From Marchantia polymorpha subsp. ruderalis (taxonomy: Eukaryota; Streptophyta; Marchantiopsida; Marchantiales; Marchantiaceae): a stretch of DNA of 64,000 nt. Where the stretch lies: NCBI GenBank assembly GCA_037833965.1, contig AP031356.1:24884501-24948500 (forward strand), read 5' to 3'. Made by a program: the position numbers and the translations under genes. The notes beneath the pieces were generated by a model. It did not search any database. It was not told where the DNA came from and was given only the letters and a program-made list of their open reading frames with translations. Below, piece after piece: positions 24,237-38,043 of the stretch; the stretch's first letter is position 1, and the number at the start of each line of letters is the position of its first letter.

Positions 24237-25720
24237 CTGCAAGACATTCGGTATAATCTCAGTATCTCAGATAAGTGCACTCGCTAAAAACAGTATCATA
24301 TTCTCCCAAAAAGAAGGGACATCTAGAGCTTAGGACAGCAACAAGAAAGGAATATATCCAAACAACGATAAACTTTCACGAATCTCTTGCAAACGGTGGC
24401 TGTACTGTTCAAAATTCCATTAACATGATAACGGTTTTTTGAGAATGAACTAACATATATTTATCGGAACATAATGCTCACAATGTAAGCACTCAGTGAG
24501 TCAACGGCCCTGCCGTAGTCCTCGTTTTTTTAGGCCAAAAAAAGACAGGCATTTTTACAAAAGGGCAAAAGGGCTAGAGAAGCAACGCAGTCTTATTTCG
24601 AATTCAGTGAAAGAAAGATGTGTCTTCAGTGCCAGAGCAACTGTCCTGTTTTTCAACAAAATACTCAGGAGGCCCACGTTCGAGAGCCTCCTGGAAAGGG
24701 GAAAAAAAGCCACAAAGAGCAAGTGGTATGTAGATTCCCAATTTCAAGGCACAGCTATGTGACCAACAAGCTCACAATATGCAACCAAACAACCTTACAC
24801 TATGCAATAGCAGGTGTGCTGGATCACAAAACCCTAGGCATAATCACTATTCGAGCTAAGCACAAACAAATTTATAAAACGGATACACAGAAGACAGAAG
24901 ATATTGTGAATGAGGAACAGACCAAACCCTCACCCATCTCCAAGAGAAAAGGGTGGATAGGAGAAGTAGATAGATGCCACTGGAGACGGCGCAGGCAGAC
25001 AGATCCTCAGAATATAGACCTAAAGCAATTTCTTCGTCCTCGACAGTCTTTGTGTCGCACCGTTCCGCTCGATAAACCTCTCCGTTCCCTCGACTCTCTC
25101 CGCTCTCCGTGGCCGGCCAAGGCCTTGTCCTCAACTCTCAAACTGTACAATAATGCAGAAGAAAGCGCAGGGCAGAGTGGCGCAGAGCGGCAGCTCGCCA
25201 AGCATGGCACAGCAGAGCAAGCAACCCAGCAAAAAGAAACCCAATAGGTCGACACGAGTGACACAAGCAGCAGATCCACCAGCCCTAGCACACAATCACA
25301 CTCTCCCTGACAATCCCTACGAACATCGTCCACCTTCTCCTCCTTCCAACTCCTCCTGTTTGTGTCTCTTGTCTTCTCTTCGAACCCGCTCGAGCACAGA
25401 CAGGGACTCAGAGCACAGCAGAGCAGAGTACCAACAGCAGCGCATCGGCAGCCACAGATCTCCTCTCGTCGCCAACATCAATTACCTTAGGCTTCCTTCT
25501 TTCCTCCCCTTCCTTTGTCTCTGGTTCATCGGATAGGTCCATCCATCCAACGAACTCTTGGTGACCTCCTAGTCTCGAACCCCTTTGGACGGACTTGCCT
25601 TATTAACCACGATTCCGGCCAGCGGACGGATGCACCTCTTCCTCAGTAGCTCACGTGCAACTATCTTATTTGACCGCCCGGGCCAAGAAAGCACGAATGG
25701 TCATATCTTCCATCGTATTT
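24237..25720 (-). promoter_or_regulatory. U2AF65: U2AF65 5' region: missing first exon(s), leader and promoter
   Basis: The gene must begin here or further right, because the exon ending at 24236 starts in phase 0 with no in-frame ATG. Sequence from 25000 to 25550 is GC-balanced and purine-rich on the minus strand, as expected of a leader. A GT donor follows GGAGATG at about 24934, and a good 3' splice site (CCCCTTTCCAG, minus strand) lies at about 24688-24698. None of the ATG-donor combinations I tried gave the required phase together with an acidic or RS-type N-terminus. AT-rich sequence begins at 25.72 kb. Confidence 0.4.
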
Positions 25721-28700
25721 CGTGATAATTAACCTTCAGACGCTCTCAAGCTTCTTTGTCATAGATGGCTTCCATTTAATACACGAACCGCTGAATCCCT
25801 CGATAATAATACTCGAAGTTCACATCTGCCAATTTAAATCTACGAGGAAAAAAAAATTATTACATAAATTTCTAATAAAACACCTTAAACGAACCCTCTC
25901 AAAATAATTGTTTTAACCAATCAGCGATATAAACATGTACATACAATCACCAAACAAATGTTGGATTGGCGTGAAACATGTCATCACAATCATTTGTGCT
26001 ATAATGTTCATAAACTGGGTATATACATGTACATCCAATTTCCAAACACATCTTGAATTGGTATGCATTATGCTATCACAATCATATTACCTATAATGTT
26101 CATAAACCGGTGATTAGGAAATAGAAGTAGAAGAAATATGTATACATTATAGTGACAAGCATTTACTTGAAACCAAAAATGTGCTGATTATTTCATAAAT
26201 TTCATCTAAAATTTACATCATTACATTTTAATTTACTGAAGTTAATCAATGTACTTCTTTTTGAACAGTTAAGTTTGATTTATTACCAATCCAAACCATT
26301 TTTTGGTTAGTCAAAAAAATCAGGTAAATATTCAATGTGAGCTACTTTTCTTTTTTAGACTGTCATACATCATAATATATACTTAAATTTTATTTTTTAT
26401 AAAAATAATATATTTTTTTGCATAAAAAGTATAATTACTAATCAAAATGTACAAGATCCTATAAAAGTTACATTGAACATCTTACACCTCTTATATTAAA
26501 GATCTGCAAAAAAATGAAATTCTCAACGGTATATTTTTGGACAAAAAAATTCATATAAATTAATCAAAAAAATGTAAATGTAATTTTTAAAAATTTAAAG
26601 ATATCATAAAATTGGATTAGACTTTCTATCACATGTTCCAATGTTTACATATAAATAATCGTTCATTGTGAAAGGATACAACTACAAATATTGATAGTAA
26701 GCGAATCTTAGTTTTCAAAAAAAATTGTTTTAACTATGTTTTATTACTAATGATAAACAAGTATAGATAACATTCATGAGCACTAAATGTAGATGCTTCT
26801 GGATTCCATTATATTAATTATCAGATTTCTTATCTTGATCACAATAATAATACATAACATTTGATGAGAAATTCAAAATATGAATTGTGAGTACATGATG
26901 TATGCAATAATAATAATAATAATAATACATATCAGAATTAAAACTAAACAATGACAGAATTGGTAACACACAAACTTTCTTATTGTGATATCATTGCATG
27001 AACTATATTCATTATTATGTAATGTATGTAAAATTTTATAAGTATATCAAAAAATATATGTATGAAAATAAGTACAATATATTTTCTACAAAAGAATTTA
27101 AATTTAAATGACATTTTTCTTGAAGACTGATGAAAAATTATATATATATTTGAAATTGATTTGCCTAAAAAGTAATTTTCATCAAAGCAGAACAAGTAAA
27201 GTTTACTTTTCAATTTCAACTCAATCTAAAATAGACATATTGAAAAAGAGCATAGCTAATGATTCATAAATTCACAAAAATTATGCATTAATCAAGAATA
27301 AATCACAGAATTATACGGAAAAGCTTTTATTCATCCAGATCATGAGCATGAAATTTTTTTTTAACTAAAATATTTGTATCAAATTAAGATCATATGGAAA
27401 TCATGATCAAATTAATAAATCAATAAATATATAAAGATTAAAATGTATATTATCAGAAATATAAATCAATTAGATACATGATTTATATTTATCATCACGT
27501 TATGAATATAGAAAAATTTGAACATTTTTCATCAAAATTTATTTTGAACCTATTAGACCATTTCAATTAGATAATATATCTCCATTTGTAATTAAATTGA
27601 TAATCATAAATAGAAATGTTTGAACAAACAAGATATAAACTGACGAAAATTCCCCAAAAAATAATAAAATTTCGAGATTTTTTAATACATGTATTATGCA
27701 TTAATGCATCGTAATAGTCCAAAATTGTTAATCATACTTATTTCCATAAATATTTTATTTTATTATAAAAATTGCAATGAAAAAAAGATAGTTCAATAAA
27801 TGAATGTTTATAGCGAATTCAATATCACGTATTGATAAAATAAAAACCTTTATAAATAATAATTCAATTTAATACAAAAAATTTAAAATTTAAAATACAC
27901 TAAAATGTTAATATAATCTTTTTAAAAATTCCATTTTTTTTCAAAAATATATGATGAATTGTTTTTTAAAATTTTATATATTTAATTTTTTGATTAGATC
28001 AGTTTATTATGAGATTTTACATTATGTTATGAAGATCCAAATTTCAGGTTTGAAATTATTTTTTTTATAAATCTTTTTTCTAAAATGATCATAATTTTTA
28101 CATTTAAAACAGAACAACATCATTGAAATAGCCAGATTTAACCACCATGTGAAACTAATTTATAGAGTTAATTTCAACTTGACTACAAGAAACTATTTTT
28201 AAAAAGTGATGAAATGTCTTATTGACTTTGAAGAACATATATTATATTAATTATTGGCTATGCTCAAAAAAATAGAAAATAATTATTTTATCCATCAACA
28301 ATTACGTTTAAGTTCAATAATTTCACTGATATTTAAAAAGTAATCAATCACACAAAAATGTTGTATAATAGAAAAAAAATAAAATTTTTAACGTTGAAAG
28401 ATTCCATTGAGTATGATCAAAATTTCAGATATTTATTACGATCATTCGTTTGACTATGAACGAAATTTTTTCCAATTAAAGATATTTTTTTAATGTTTAT
28501 ATGATAATAATATTAAAAATAGTTGTCAAACTTTCCTCATCATTGTTTTATAAATTTTTTAATAACTTTTTTTTTATAATTGTACAGAATTCCATAATGC
28601 ATGTATTTTTGCTCATGATATCTTTTTTTCAATAAAATAATATATTATGAATATATTCAAAATATTTGACACACATAAATACATTTTTTTTAAAATTTTT

Positions 28701-31546
28701 TTAAGAACAAATTGATGTATTTCAAAAATATATTTGATGTTCGTATTAACAATGATTATATATTTCTTATATTATATATTTATGATTAGAAATATCCAAT
28801 AAACACTCTAATTTACGATTTTTTTGTTAATGATAATTACACAATAAATTTTTTTATTCAATACATTTATTTTAACACAATATATCATATTTTTAATGAA
28901 ATACCAATTAAAAAAATTTATTAAATTATTTTGTGCCTATAAGTTATTAAGAAGTTTTATTTTACACAACAAATTGACAAAATATTGTTTTTACATCATT
29001 AACACTTGAATATTGGAAAAATGTTGCTACAACTTATAGAAAGACTATATTATCATTGATGCATATAAATCTTTTTAGTTATTATTTAGGTTTTGTCATG
29101 TTAAAATAATTATTAAGTATGTGAAACATAAGTACTAAAATATATGTATTCATGTGTTTTTTGTTTTGTAATTGCATCTTCAATTTTTGAGTTGTTTGAT
29201 AAGATATTTCACTTGTTTACTATAGTCATTGATATATATAATTTTTATTTAAAAAATATTGACAATTATAATAAATCTATAATAAGGTGAATAACAACAA
29301 AATATATAAAACATATTTCTTGAGTGATACAAATAACAGCTAGCACAACATGCAATAAAATTAAAGAATTGCACTAGCAACAAAAACAATATTGTGATGA
29401 ATTTATTATTCATTTGAGATAAAGCCACTTCATTGCATGTGCATATGTCAATCATAAATATGAAATCCTAACCATGCAAATATTTTAGCAATCAACGTGC
29501 GTTTGAGACAATGTTTTTCATGATACAATGGTTGGACCGTTATATTATGTTAAATTGTAAATATTGCTAATTACTAAATTTTGTCACCATCAATGTTTGT
29601 TGATATTTTATTGAGAAGATAGAACAATTATTTGTATTTTTGTTCAAAAAGTGTTCAAAATTATAAATTATTTTTTATTTTTGTTTCATCACAACAAGTA
29701 TGATACTTTTGAGATTACATATTATTTTGAGTGTCAACAGCAACAATAGTTTAAATATTTTTTGTTGCAAAATAAAATAAAATATTTGACATTTTTTTCA
29801 CGTTGCAAATTCTTTTGTGAGATGAAAATTTATAATTATTTGATTGAATTTTTTTTCTTCTTATTTATTTTACACAGCACAATGAAAAAAAATTTATTTT
29901 TGCATTATATGTTATTTTTGCACCTTATTTATAATTGATATTATTGCATTTGGATTCAATTTATTTGATCAGATATACAATACTTTGTACATGTGAATTT
30001 GTTTTTCAAACAAACATTTCAATACAACAATAATAGAAATAATTATGAAAATTTAAATTTGCAATAATTTCAATATAAAAATAATAAAACTAAATTTTCA
30101 AATTTAAATTTTCAATAATTTCAATATAACAGTAATTGTTCAACATTTTTGAACAATAAAAACAAAAATTAGAAGTTTCAAATTCTATATAATAAGACAA
30201 TTATGAGCGTAAATTTGTTTTATGATTGGATTGATTGTTATCATTATGATAAATAAAAAGTTATTTCATAAAATCTGTAATTGATTCATATGGATTAAAT
30301 ATTAAAAAAATAAAATATATCTACATATATAACAATGCAATATGATTATCATAAAAAACCTGATAATGTTCTCATAACATATATTGCAGGTGACGAGAAG
30401 ATTCAATAAAACCAAACTACAGATTATAGATTAAAACTAGGTTAGAACTCTAATAACTTACACATTCAAGTGTATTATGTGAATATTACTATACTTGTCT
30501 AACATATAGTAAAATTTAGTTTAATATTATTTAATTTTAAGAATATTAAATACATGATTCTCATATTCTTTTCAATGTCTTAATATTCTTATCAAAAATT
30601 TTGATTTGAAAGAAATAATAAACTTATCTCAATATTGTTGAAAAACATCAAGATAATATACTTGATGATCTATAATTTTGGCTAATGAAAAAATAATGTT
30701 CTCTCTAGTTGCTATAAATAAAATATTTGATTTATTTTTTATACTTGTTTGGGTTGATAGTTTAAATATTATACATTAATAAAAAACAAATTGTGTATTA
30801 TTTGTAGATCTATAATTGTCATGATCATACATCTCGTAAGTCAGCGAGTTTTTTAAGTTTGGAAAATTAGAGTATATGGCCAAAAGTTGTACTTATTGAG
30901 AAAATTTGATACAATATAAATCATAATAAATATCAATATTTAAAAAAATAATTTGTAGGTTCTTTTATTGTAATTTTTAATCTCTTTTCAGTTCAAAAAT
31001 TATTCATGAGAGTGTCACAACAAGTTTGTTTACTATCATTGTAAATCTCTATAAATGATTTGCATGAATATGATTTGATTGATAGAAATTTATACTTTCT
31101 TCTTGTTTTTTACTATGTTTTTGTATTGTGATTTCAATGTAATCAATACGTAGTTTAATGTCTTTCATTCTTTATTATTTTGATGTTGATTTGTGAGATC
31201 TGTAGCTGGATGAGTATATTATTTATAGATTATATCAAAAGTTTAATTATAATCATATTATATATTATCAAGTTTATAATTGGCAAAATAATTGAATAAT
31301 CCTAAAATATTATAGAATAACACTGCTATTTTTTCTTCTATTAAAGTTACAATTTTTGAAATTATATTTCATTTTACTACACTTTAGTTTTGATTGATTT
31401 TATTCACTGGAAATAATTTTTATTTGTTATAAAACGTGAAAAGATTTTAACGTTTTTATTTAAGATATCTCAAGCTACCGAGTGATAATCTCAATTCAAA
31501 GACAAATTTAGAAAATTTAGCTTCATCAATGTAAAATGATGATGTA

Positions 31547-31578
<32 letters not shown>

Positions 31579-33630
31579 CGTACTAAGATCAATTTAAAAG
31601 TAGGTGAAAATTACCCAAATTATCATGAAATTTTTTCAAATGATGTAAATAAACAAATATAAAAAAAAATTTCAACCAAATTTGGAGAAATCTTTGTGGG
31701 AGTATTGTTTCATCAATAAGGTGTTTGGATTTGTAAATTATTTTAACATGCCAATGAAAGTTTGTGTTGAGTGGAGAAATGATGAAAGAAGGTGTTTACA
31801 TGAACTCTCCCATCATTTACATGTTCGTGTATACATAACTTTTTGAAATAATAACAAGCTATTGCTATATGAGTTAAATCTCAATGAGTTTCAGTTCAAA
31901 AATTATGTAGCATACTAGTCGTTCAAATAACAGTTACAATTGTCATATTCATTAACTTGCTTTCAGTTGTTGTTGACAGTAAAAAGTTTAAGCGTCAAAA
32001 TCTTGCATAGATTTTTAGATTTTAACTTGCATTTGATTTGCATTTCATAAAGTAGATAGTAAATACATCCATTTTAATCAATTATAACTTATCTAACTTT
32101 CCCAAATTTTAAAATAATCACATCATTATCTTATATATTTGATGTTGTTCTTTGTATTAATGATTTTGTTTCCTCATGTGAAAAAAATTCACAAATATTG
32201 TGAAATAACATGATCATACAAATTTTTTTTTCAACAACTTTCAATTACATTATAGTTCAAGATATTTCTAAAACTTATTTATTATATAAAAAATTACTCA
32301 AATTATATCCTAAAAATAAAATTACAATTAGTACTTAAGGTTCAAGATTGTACAATTTAGGTCCAAATCATGAAAATTGAATGTGAAAACCACAAAATCT
32401 TTCAATGTTTTTTTTGCACATTTTAATCAAGAACAAAAGATATAATGTGAAATCAAAAAAACTTCAACTTTTTAAATTTTCAATCATATTTTCAAACTGA
32501 TATATAAAATTAAAACTTCATCTCAATCATCCGTTTTTCTATTTATGTTATGAACAAAAGTAGAGCTTTTGTTTGTCTTTTAAATTAGAAAAAAATAACA
32601 AACAAAATTTAGTTTGATAGTGTGATTTTTAAAACTGATGTCAAGAGCTTGCTTTCAGACTTTACAAAAGTATCAAGATCATCTACCGCTATTATGATCA
32701 TGAGTGTTTCCATTAGACTTTATATTTTTTGACACTGGTGAAGATGAACTCAAACTTAACAAACTTATAGTGGGTTTTGATTTATTGTACGCATATTATA
32801 ACAAATTGTAAGCTATACTCTTGGATGCTAGACTTGATGAAAGACAACATTTTGGATAAATCTTACTCAAAAAATTGTACTCAAGTAATGCAATTGTTGA
32901 TCATTTCTAAATGATCAATCTTGCATTTTTTTGACGGTTGATTATGTGATACTCTTTTGTTTTTCATATGAAAGTACTATTTTTAATCTTGTTACTATTT
33001 TTCTGCTATCAATACGATTGTCATTATTGCTTTTGTTGTGGTTTGAACCATAATATATGTAGATGCTTGTACCTTAGGCGTTGTTGACAACCTTGCAATC
33101 TAATTGCACAATATTTTACTTCAATCAAATAACGTTACAAGCTTTACTTCATTTTCAAGAAAAAAAATTGATCATGAAACCCTAATTTGCACAAATACCT
33201 CAAACATATACACATGCACACTATAAAAAATTTACACTTTTATAACACTTTGATAACAATAACCACTTATACACCTTGAATCTATGATATCAATGTTTAA
33301 CTTTATTTCATACATAGTTTAAGTCAAACACACTCACAATCAACTCTTTGGTCATTTCAAACTTTATTATTAGAAAAAACTTTAAATGCATCATTGAGAG
33401 TTTCAATCAAATCTTGTATACAATGACGATTTACAAAGTTCAACTTTTGAGCATAACGTAAACTTGAAAGCAACCAACCCAAGATAGATTTTAATGTATT
33501 ATTCAACTTGTACATCCATTTGCTAGTCTTCATGAATTGATTATTCAAAACTTCATTTAATTTAACATTATATTATCAATATATAAATGTATTTCATATT
33601 ATAGAATAACAATAAATTAAAGGTTAGTAG
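25721..33630. other. Gene-free, extremely AT-rich block
   Basis: About 7.9 kb with no recognisable gene, RNA or intact transposon; open frames are short and lysine/isoleucine/phenylalanine-rich. It includes an (AAT)n run at 26906-26926 and a 26-bp (TA)n run at 31553-31578. The likely origin is old, heavily mutated transposon sequence. Confidence 0.6.
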
Positions 33631-33635
33631 TAAAT

Positions 33636-33847
33636 TGTTGAAATTGCTGATTTGTAATAAGTTTTATTATTTTAATTAGTAAGTTGCTTGTACATATATT
33701 GTAGAATATCTACAATGGTCATATATAATGGTAGTATAAAACTTAGCTAATTAAGTTTCATTCATTCATCAGACACTAATAAAGTTGTCAAAGTTTTAAT
33801 AATATTAACACTTTAGAAGTATGTTTAGGATCTAACTTATTCTAATA
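33636..33847 (-). repeat. Copia LTR (left; 3' LTR of the element)
   Basis: Begins TGTTG and ends TCTAATA, a decayed form of TCTAACA. Alignable with the right LTR over the stretch from CACTAAT to the end, including AAGTTGTCAA and TCTAACTTATTCTAA. Confidence 0.8.
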
Positions 33848-34372
33848 AATTACTGTACTATGGAGTGCAGAAGATAGAATATAAAAGACCTACTTTTATG
33901 AGTTTAAATCTACTTTACCATCTATTTTAGTCATCATAGATTCTAAATGTTGCGCTATCAGAATTTGTAGACCAAAATAATGCTTGATCTTATTAAACTT
34001 GAGCCTAAAAAAAGCCTTGGTCGGCATATCTCTTATTTGTAATGTTGTAGAGAGAAATCAAAGTGTGATTTCCTTCAAAGCTATCGGACCCATGATGGAA
34101 TGATGCTAGATATTTATGTGCTTACTTTATGCATGAAGAATTGGATTTTTGTCAAGTTTTAGAGCAATCCCATTGTCACATGAACTTTTGTGGAGTCAGT
34201 CATTGAATTGGAAGTAGAAAGAGCAGAGTTCAGCTTAATGTTTTTGTATAAGAGAGTAATTGATGTCATTGCGACTAAGACTGGATTGATTTCATGCAAC
34301 AATTGTTGAAGCCAAATAGTCTCACGTGCATCAAAGGACAAGATCTTATACCATTCTTTATAGAGTAGAATG

Positions 34373-36280
34373 CAGTTGAATCATTATACTTCAATTCAAT
34401 GAATGATCGTTCGTCTTTTCGCGGTTCAGGTAAGCAATGAGTTCGCTCTCGGCCGTGCATGAGTCTCAAAAACATTTGCCATTGCAGAGGAGCTTAATGC
34501 CTTTGCGGCACTTTTGATTAAAACCGTCATGACCGTAGTCCCATATTTTGTCATCAAGATCATCTTGCATGTCATCATAGAACGGATCACAAGCAAAAAT
34601 CACAGAATGCATGGCCAAATATATGCGGTTGATGCGATATTCGAGCTTCTTGATGAGATTGTGTATATCTATGACACTGATATGCATGATGCGACACGTT
34701 TGGTTTGGTAAGTTATGATTAGTGTGATAGAAGTACAGCCAGACAACATAGATGTTGAAGATTGGGGCGCTATTAATCTTGAAATGATTATTCACCCGGC
34801 TGAACAAGCCATTGAGCAGCGTAGACAGTCCTTTACCAAAGGGACAAGTGAACACATTATATATAGAGCTTTGGCAGCTTGAATTCATCCACATTCCCTT
34901 GAAATGCAATCAACCTCAACATGACGGACAACGACATATTGGCCACTAGTGTTTTCTTCAACATCTTGTAAACCGTCGTCCATCAAGACTTGGTGAACAT
35001 TTCCATGGCCAGCGGGAAGCAAATACGAGGACACGTCTTGCATGCAAAGACGAAGAACTTGTGGATGAGGGCCACATTGCGTGCTTTAATCATGACATAT
35101 ATGACATCCTTGATGACCTTAGCGATGGCCTTCATCTTGCACAAGTCTAAAATGAAGTTGTTGCAAATGTGTGGACTGCAACCATAGACAAAGACAAACT
35201 CGTCAGACGACAGTTCACAACGCACCGCGATCATCGAATTGCACAAATCTGAGTAGACAGCTAGCCACATCCATTCACAATAAAGATGATGAAACAATTG
35301 TGTGCGTTCCTTGCGGATGATGAAAGCAATGTGTGACGCCGTCTTGCATGTGAGCTTGAGTTGGACGTGCCATGGAAAAAAAAGAGCATTTATCAGAATT
35401 CAACATGACATTTTGGATGCAACATACCTTGATGTTGGTCGCCGCGTCCATGAACATGGTCGCATTGATCCATTTGCAGATGATGATAAAGATATCATCG
35501 ATTAGTTATCAAACAAGACGTCCGAATGACACGTCTACCAATCACCTTCTGATCGAGCACAGAGTAAACGTTGCGCAACAAGATTGAAATCACCTTCATC
35601 TTGTCCTAATTGTTGTGATTGTTGAAAGCTTTCTTGTTTCAATGAATGCTGAGCATAAAGTGTTTGTTGAGCTTGCTACTCTCTTCTGATGTGATCAAAT
35701 TTGATTCGGCACCACTCGCTTCACAAAAATCTTGTTGGCGCAAGCACTTTTGACCATGCTTAGATGTCATTGTGAACTAGCGCCACAGACTGGAAAAAGA
35801 GGCAATTGCAATATGCGGAGCGTCAAGATTAGAAGACTACTCATTCCAGTCACCGCCATGAATGATCTTTTGAGAACAAATGTTGCCAGAACAAATGGCG
35901 TCACGTGAAACACCATTTGAAATGCTTAAACATTCAGGTGCAATCGAGCTACAGGATAGCTTCGGCCGGTCAGAACGATTTTGCGATTTGAGGGACGTTG
36001 AAACGATACAAACATCAACACCACATTTGCGGCATTTTAAGCGTTGTCCACAAAACCTTTATGAAAGAAAGGCTCATCAAAATCCGTCCATGCATGCCTT
36101 TTCTTGAACGTCATGAAGTTGAAGACTAGTTTGTGCCGTGTGGTCGGAGTCTACAAGTAAAAAACTCTTCAAAAACTCCGCACGATAATATAAGTTAATC
36201 AAAGTTTCAAATAAGCTTATATAATACTCATATAAGCTTACTTACTTATTTATCATAGATAAGTCATTCAAATCATCTTA
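34373..36280 (-). mobile_element. hAT transposon nested in the copia RNase H (broken transposase)
   Basis: Minus-strand fragments follow the DUF659/hAT transposase order. They are FMDAATNIKVCCIQNVMLN with ARPTQAHMQDGV (about 35460-35330), FVFVYGCSPHICNNFILDLCK (about 35210-35145), VALIHKFF, and a C-terminal part with YLAMHSVIFACDPFYDDM (about 34630-34580). The ends are placed by comparison with the undisturbed RNase H repeat at 36400-36590. The flanking octamers GTAGAATG (34365-34372) and AAAGAATG (36281-36288) match at 6 of 8, consistent with the 8-bp duplication of hAT elements. The left end starts CAGTTGAATC; terminal inverted repeats are weak. Stops and frameshifts make it inactive. Confidence 0.75.
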
Positions 36281-36282
36281 AA

Positions 36283-36595
36283 AGAATGATATGAGATTTT
36301 GCTTTTTACATACCACCATACTATACCACCATACTGGTTCTCTAGCGAATGTTAAAACATAAGCACTGATAGATTTGAATGTGTCATGACTAGAATGATT
36401 TCATGCAACAATTGTCAAAGCCAAATAGTTTCATGTGCATCAAAGTACAAGATCTTATATTCATTCTATAGAGAGTAAAATGATATGAGACCTTGCTTCT
36501 TAAGTAACACGATACAAGCTCTCCAACAAGTGTAAAAACATAAGCACTGATAGATTCAAATATGACATGATAAGATCTCCAAGTGACATATGTGT
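36283..36595 (-). repeat. Internal tandem duplication of the copia RNase H segment
   Basis: The block SISAYVxTxxxE is encoded twice on the minus strand, about 181-194 bp apart, together with the following ILxFDAxETIWL block. The second copy continues across the hAT insertion at 34270-34372, where TIWLQQLLHEIN is seen. The duplication therefore predates the hAT insertion. Confidence 0.7.
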
Positions 36596-37689
36596 ATTCT
36601 TGCAATTGTAGTGGATATCTTCGTTTAAAAAATAATTTGTGATCTAAAGTAACCTTGAGGTACCACAAAGTTCAAACAATTCCATGATCTAAACTAATCG
36701 TAGGTACTGCAAAGTTTAAACAATATTTTGTGATCTAAAGTAACCTCGAGGTGCTAACATAAACTGAGTGAGTTAAGCACAACAAAATAAATACCAAACG
36801 TTGAGTTAGTAGAAAAAAGTTGTTGGTCAACTAGTTTTTTTGTAAATTGTAGCATCTACATAAAGAGTGATAGTATGTTCCAATCAAGTATTTGCCAGCA
36901 TCAATTGATAATGTACATGGTTCACAGCTTAAATTCTTTTAAAACATTGATGATACATGACTTTTAGTAAAGTAGTTCTTGTGATAATCGACAAAACTCT
37001 ACTTCTAAATACTTTTGAATTTCATTTAAGTCACTCATTTCATATTGACACAATAGATCTAACTTAATCTCATAAATTTCAAGTGATTGTTCCAACATGA
37101 TGTTTACATAGAGCATCATGATTACTATGAGAGAAATTTCTTAAAATGTAAAAGCTAGAATCTGAGTTACAACGCGCGTAGTCTACAAGTCTTAAGTTCA
37201 TTATAGTAGGTGTGAGCTTAGGAAAAGAAAAAGATGTAGCTTTAGTGGATGGAAAGTTTTTTTATATAGTTTTGATAGAGCATGTACTTGATTGAGGTTT
37301 CATTGTATGAAGAAGTAGAATATCAAGATCATCATCAAGTTCAAGATCGTAGAGGGTTATGAGTCAGAAGATAAACTCGTTAAATTTTACGTTTATAGTG
37401 ATGTACATTTTTGTTTATAGTGATGTACATTTTTTCATTAACAACGTCATACACACAATATGTTTTTGAGTGAGTATCATAGCCTATAAAGTTAAATGGC
37501 AATAACCTAGCAAAGAAATTGTCAAACTTGATTGCAAGAAGGACAAAAGCCGCATTATTAAAGACTCTAAGATGCTTGACATTTGGAATGAGACTTGTGA
37601 AATGTTGAAAAGACATTGACATTTGCACGGCCTTTGGCAAAAGTTGGTTTAAAATAGCCATTTTTGCGGCCTCCTCCCACAGAGCATTA

Positions 37690-38043
37690 ATGTAAACTAC
37701 TTTAGTTATTTATAACTAAAGTAGAGGTTACTCAAGATAAAGTCATAGTTACTTAAGCGTGCACTAGTCATAGCTGCCACATCAGTGATCCGCATGCTTG
37801 GTAAGTAAAGAATAAGTGTGCTAGTTGACATCGCCACGTCAACAACAAGTGTGCTTGTTAGGATTAACGCCATATCATCCATCAAAATAAAGTGAAATGG
37901 ATGGTGGGGATGAAACTTTATGTTCTTAAACTTGTTGATAAAAGCTATATAAGGGAGATAAGAACCATTGTTAATAACTCTCATTTTCAAAGTTTATGTT
38001 TTCATCTTTAATTGAGCTTCTCTCTAAACTCGAGTGTTACACT
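37690..38043 (+). mobile_element. Solo-LTR-like or MITE-like insert in the copia integrase
   Basis: The minus-strand integrase reading runs from CVYTPHQYGVLKQKN and LEMATSLLLYDQLPK straight to ALWEEAAKMAILN, except for about 354 bp that belong to neither. The insert starts TGTAAAC and ends TGTTACA. On the plus strand it has a TATA box (TATATAAGGGAGA) at about 37945, as a small LTR would. A 24-bp near-palindrome lies at 37700-37723. Five-base flanks agree only partly, so the exact ends are uncertain. Confidence 0.55.

Noticed and set aside
24618..25247. 209-codon plus-strand open frame opposite the U2AF65 5' region
   Set aside because: Low-complexity sequence without domain or conserved blocks, lying across the leader and first intron of U2AF65. 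Treated as chance.
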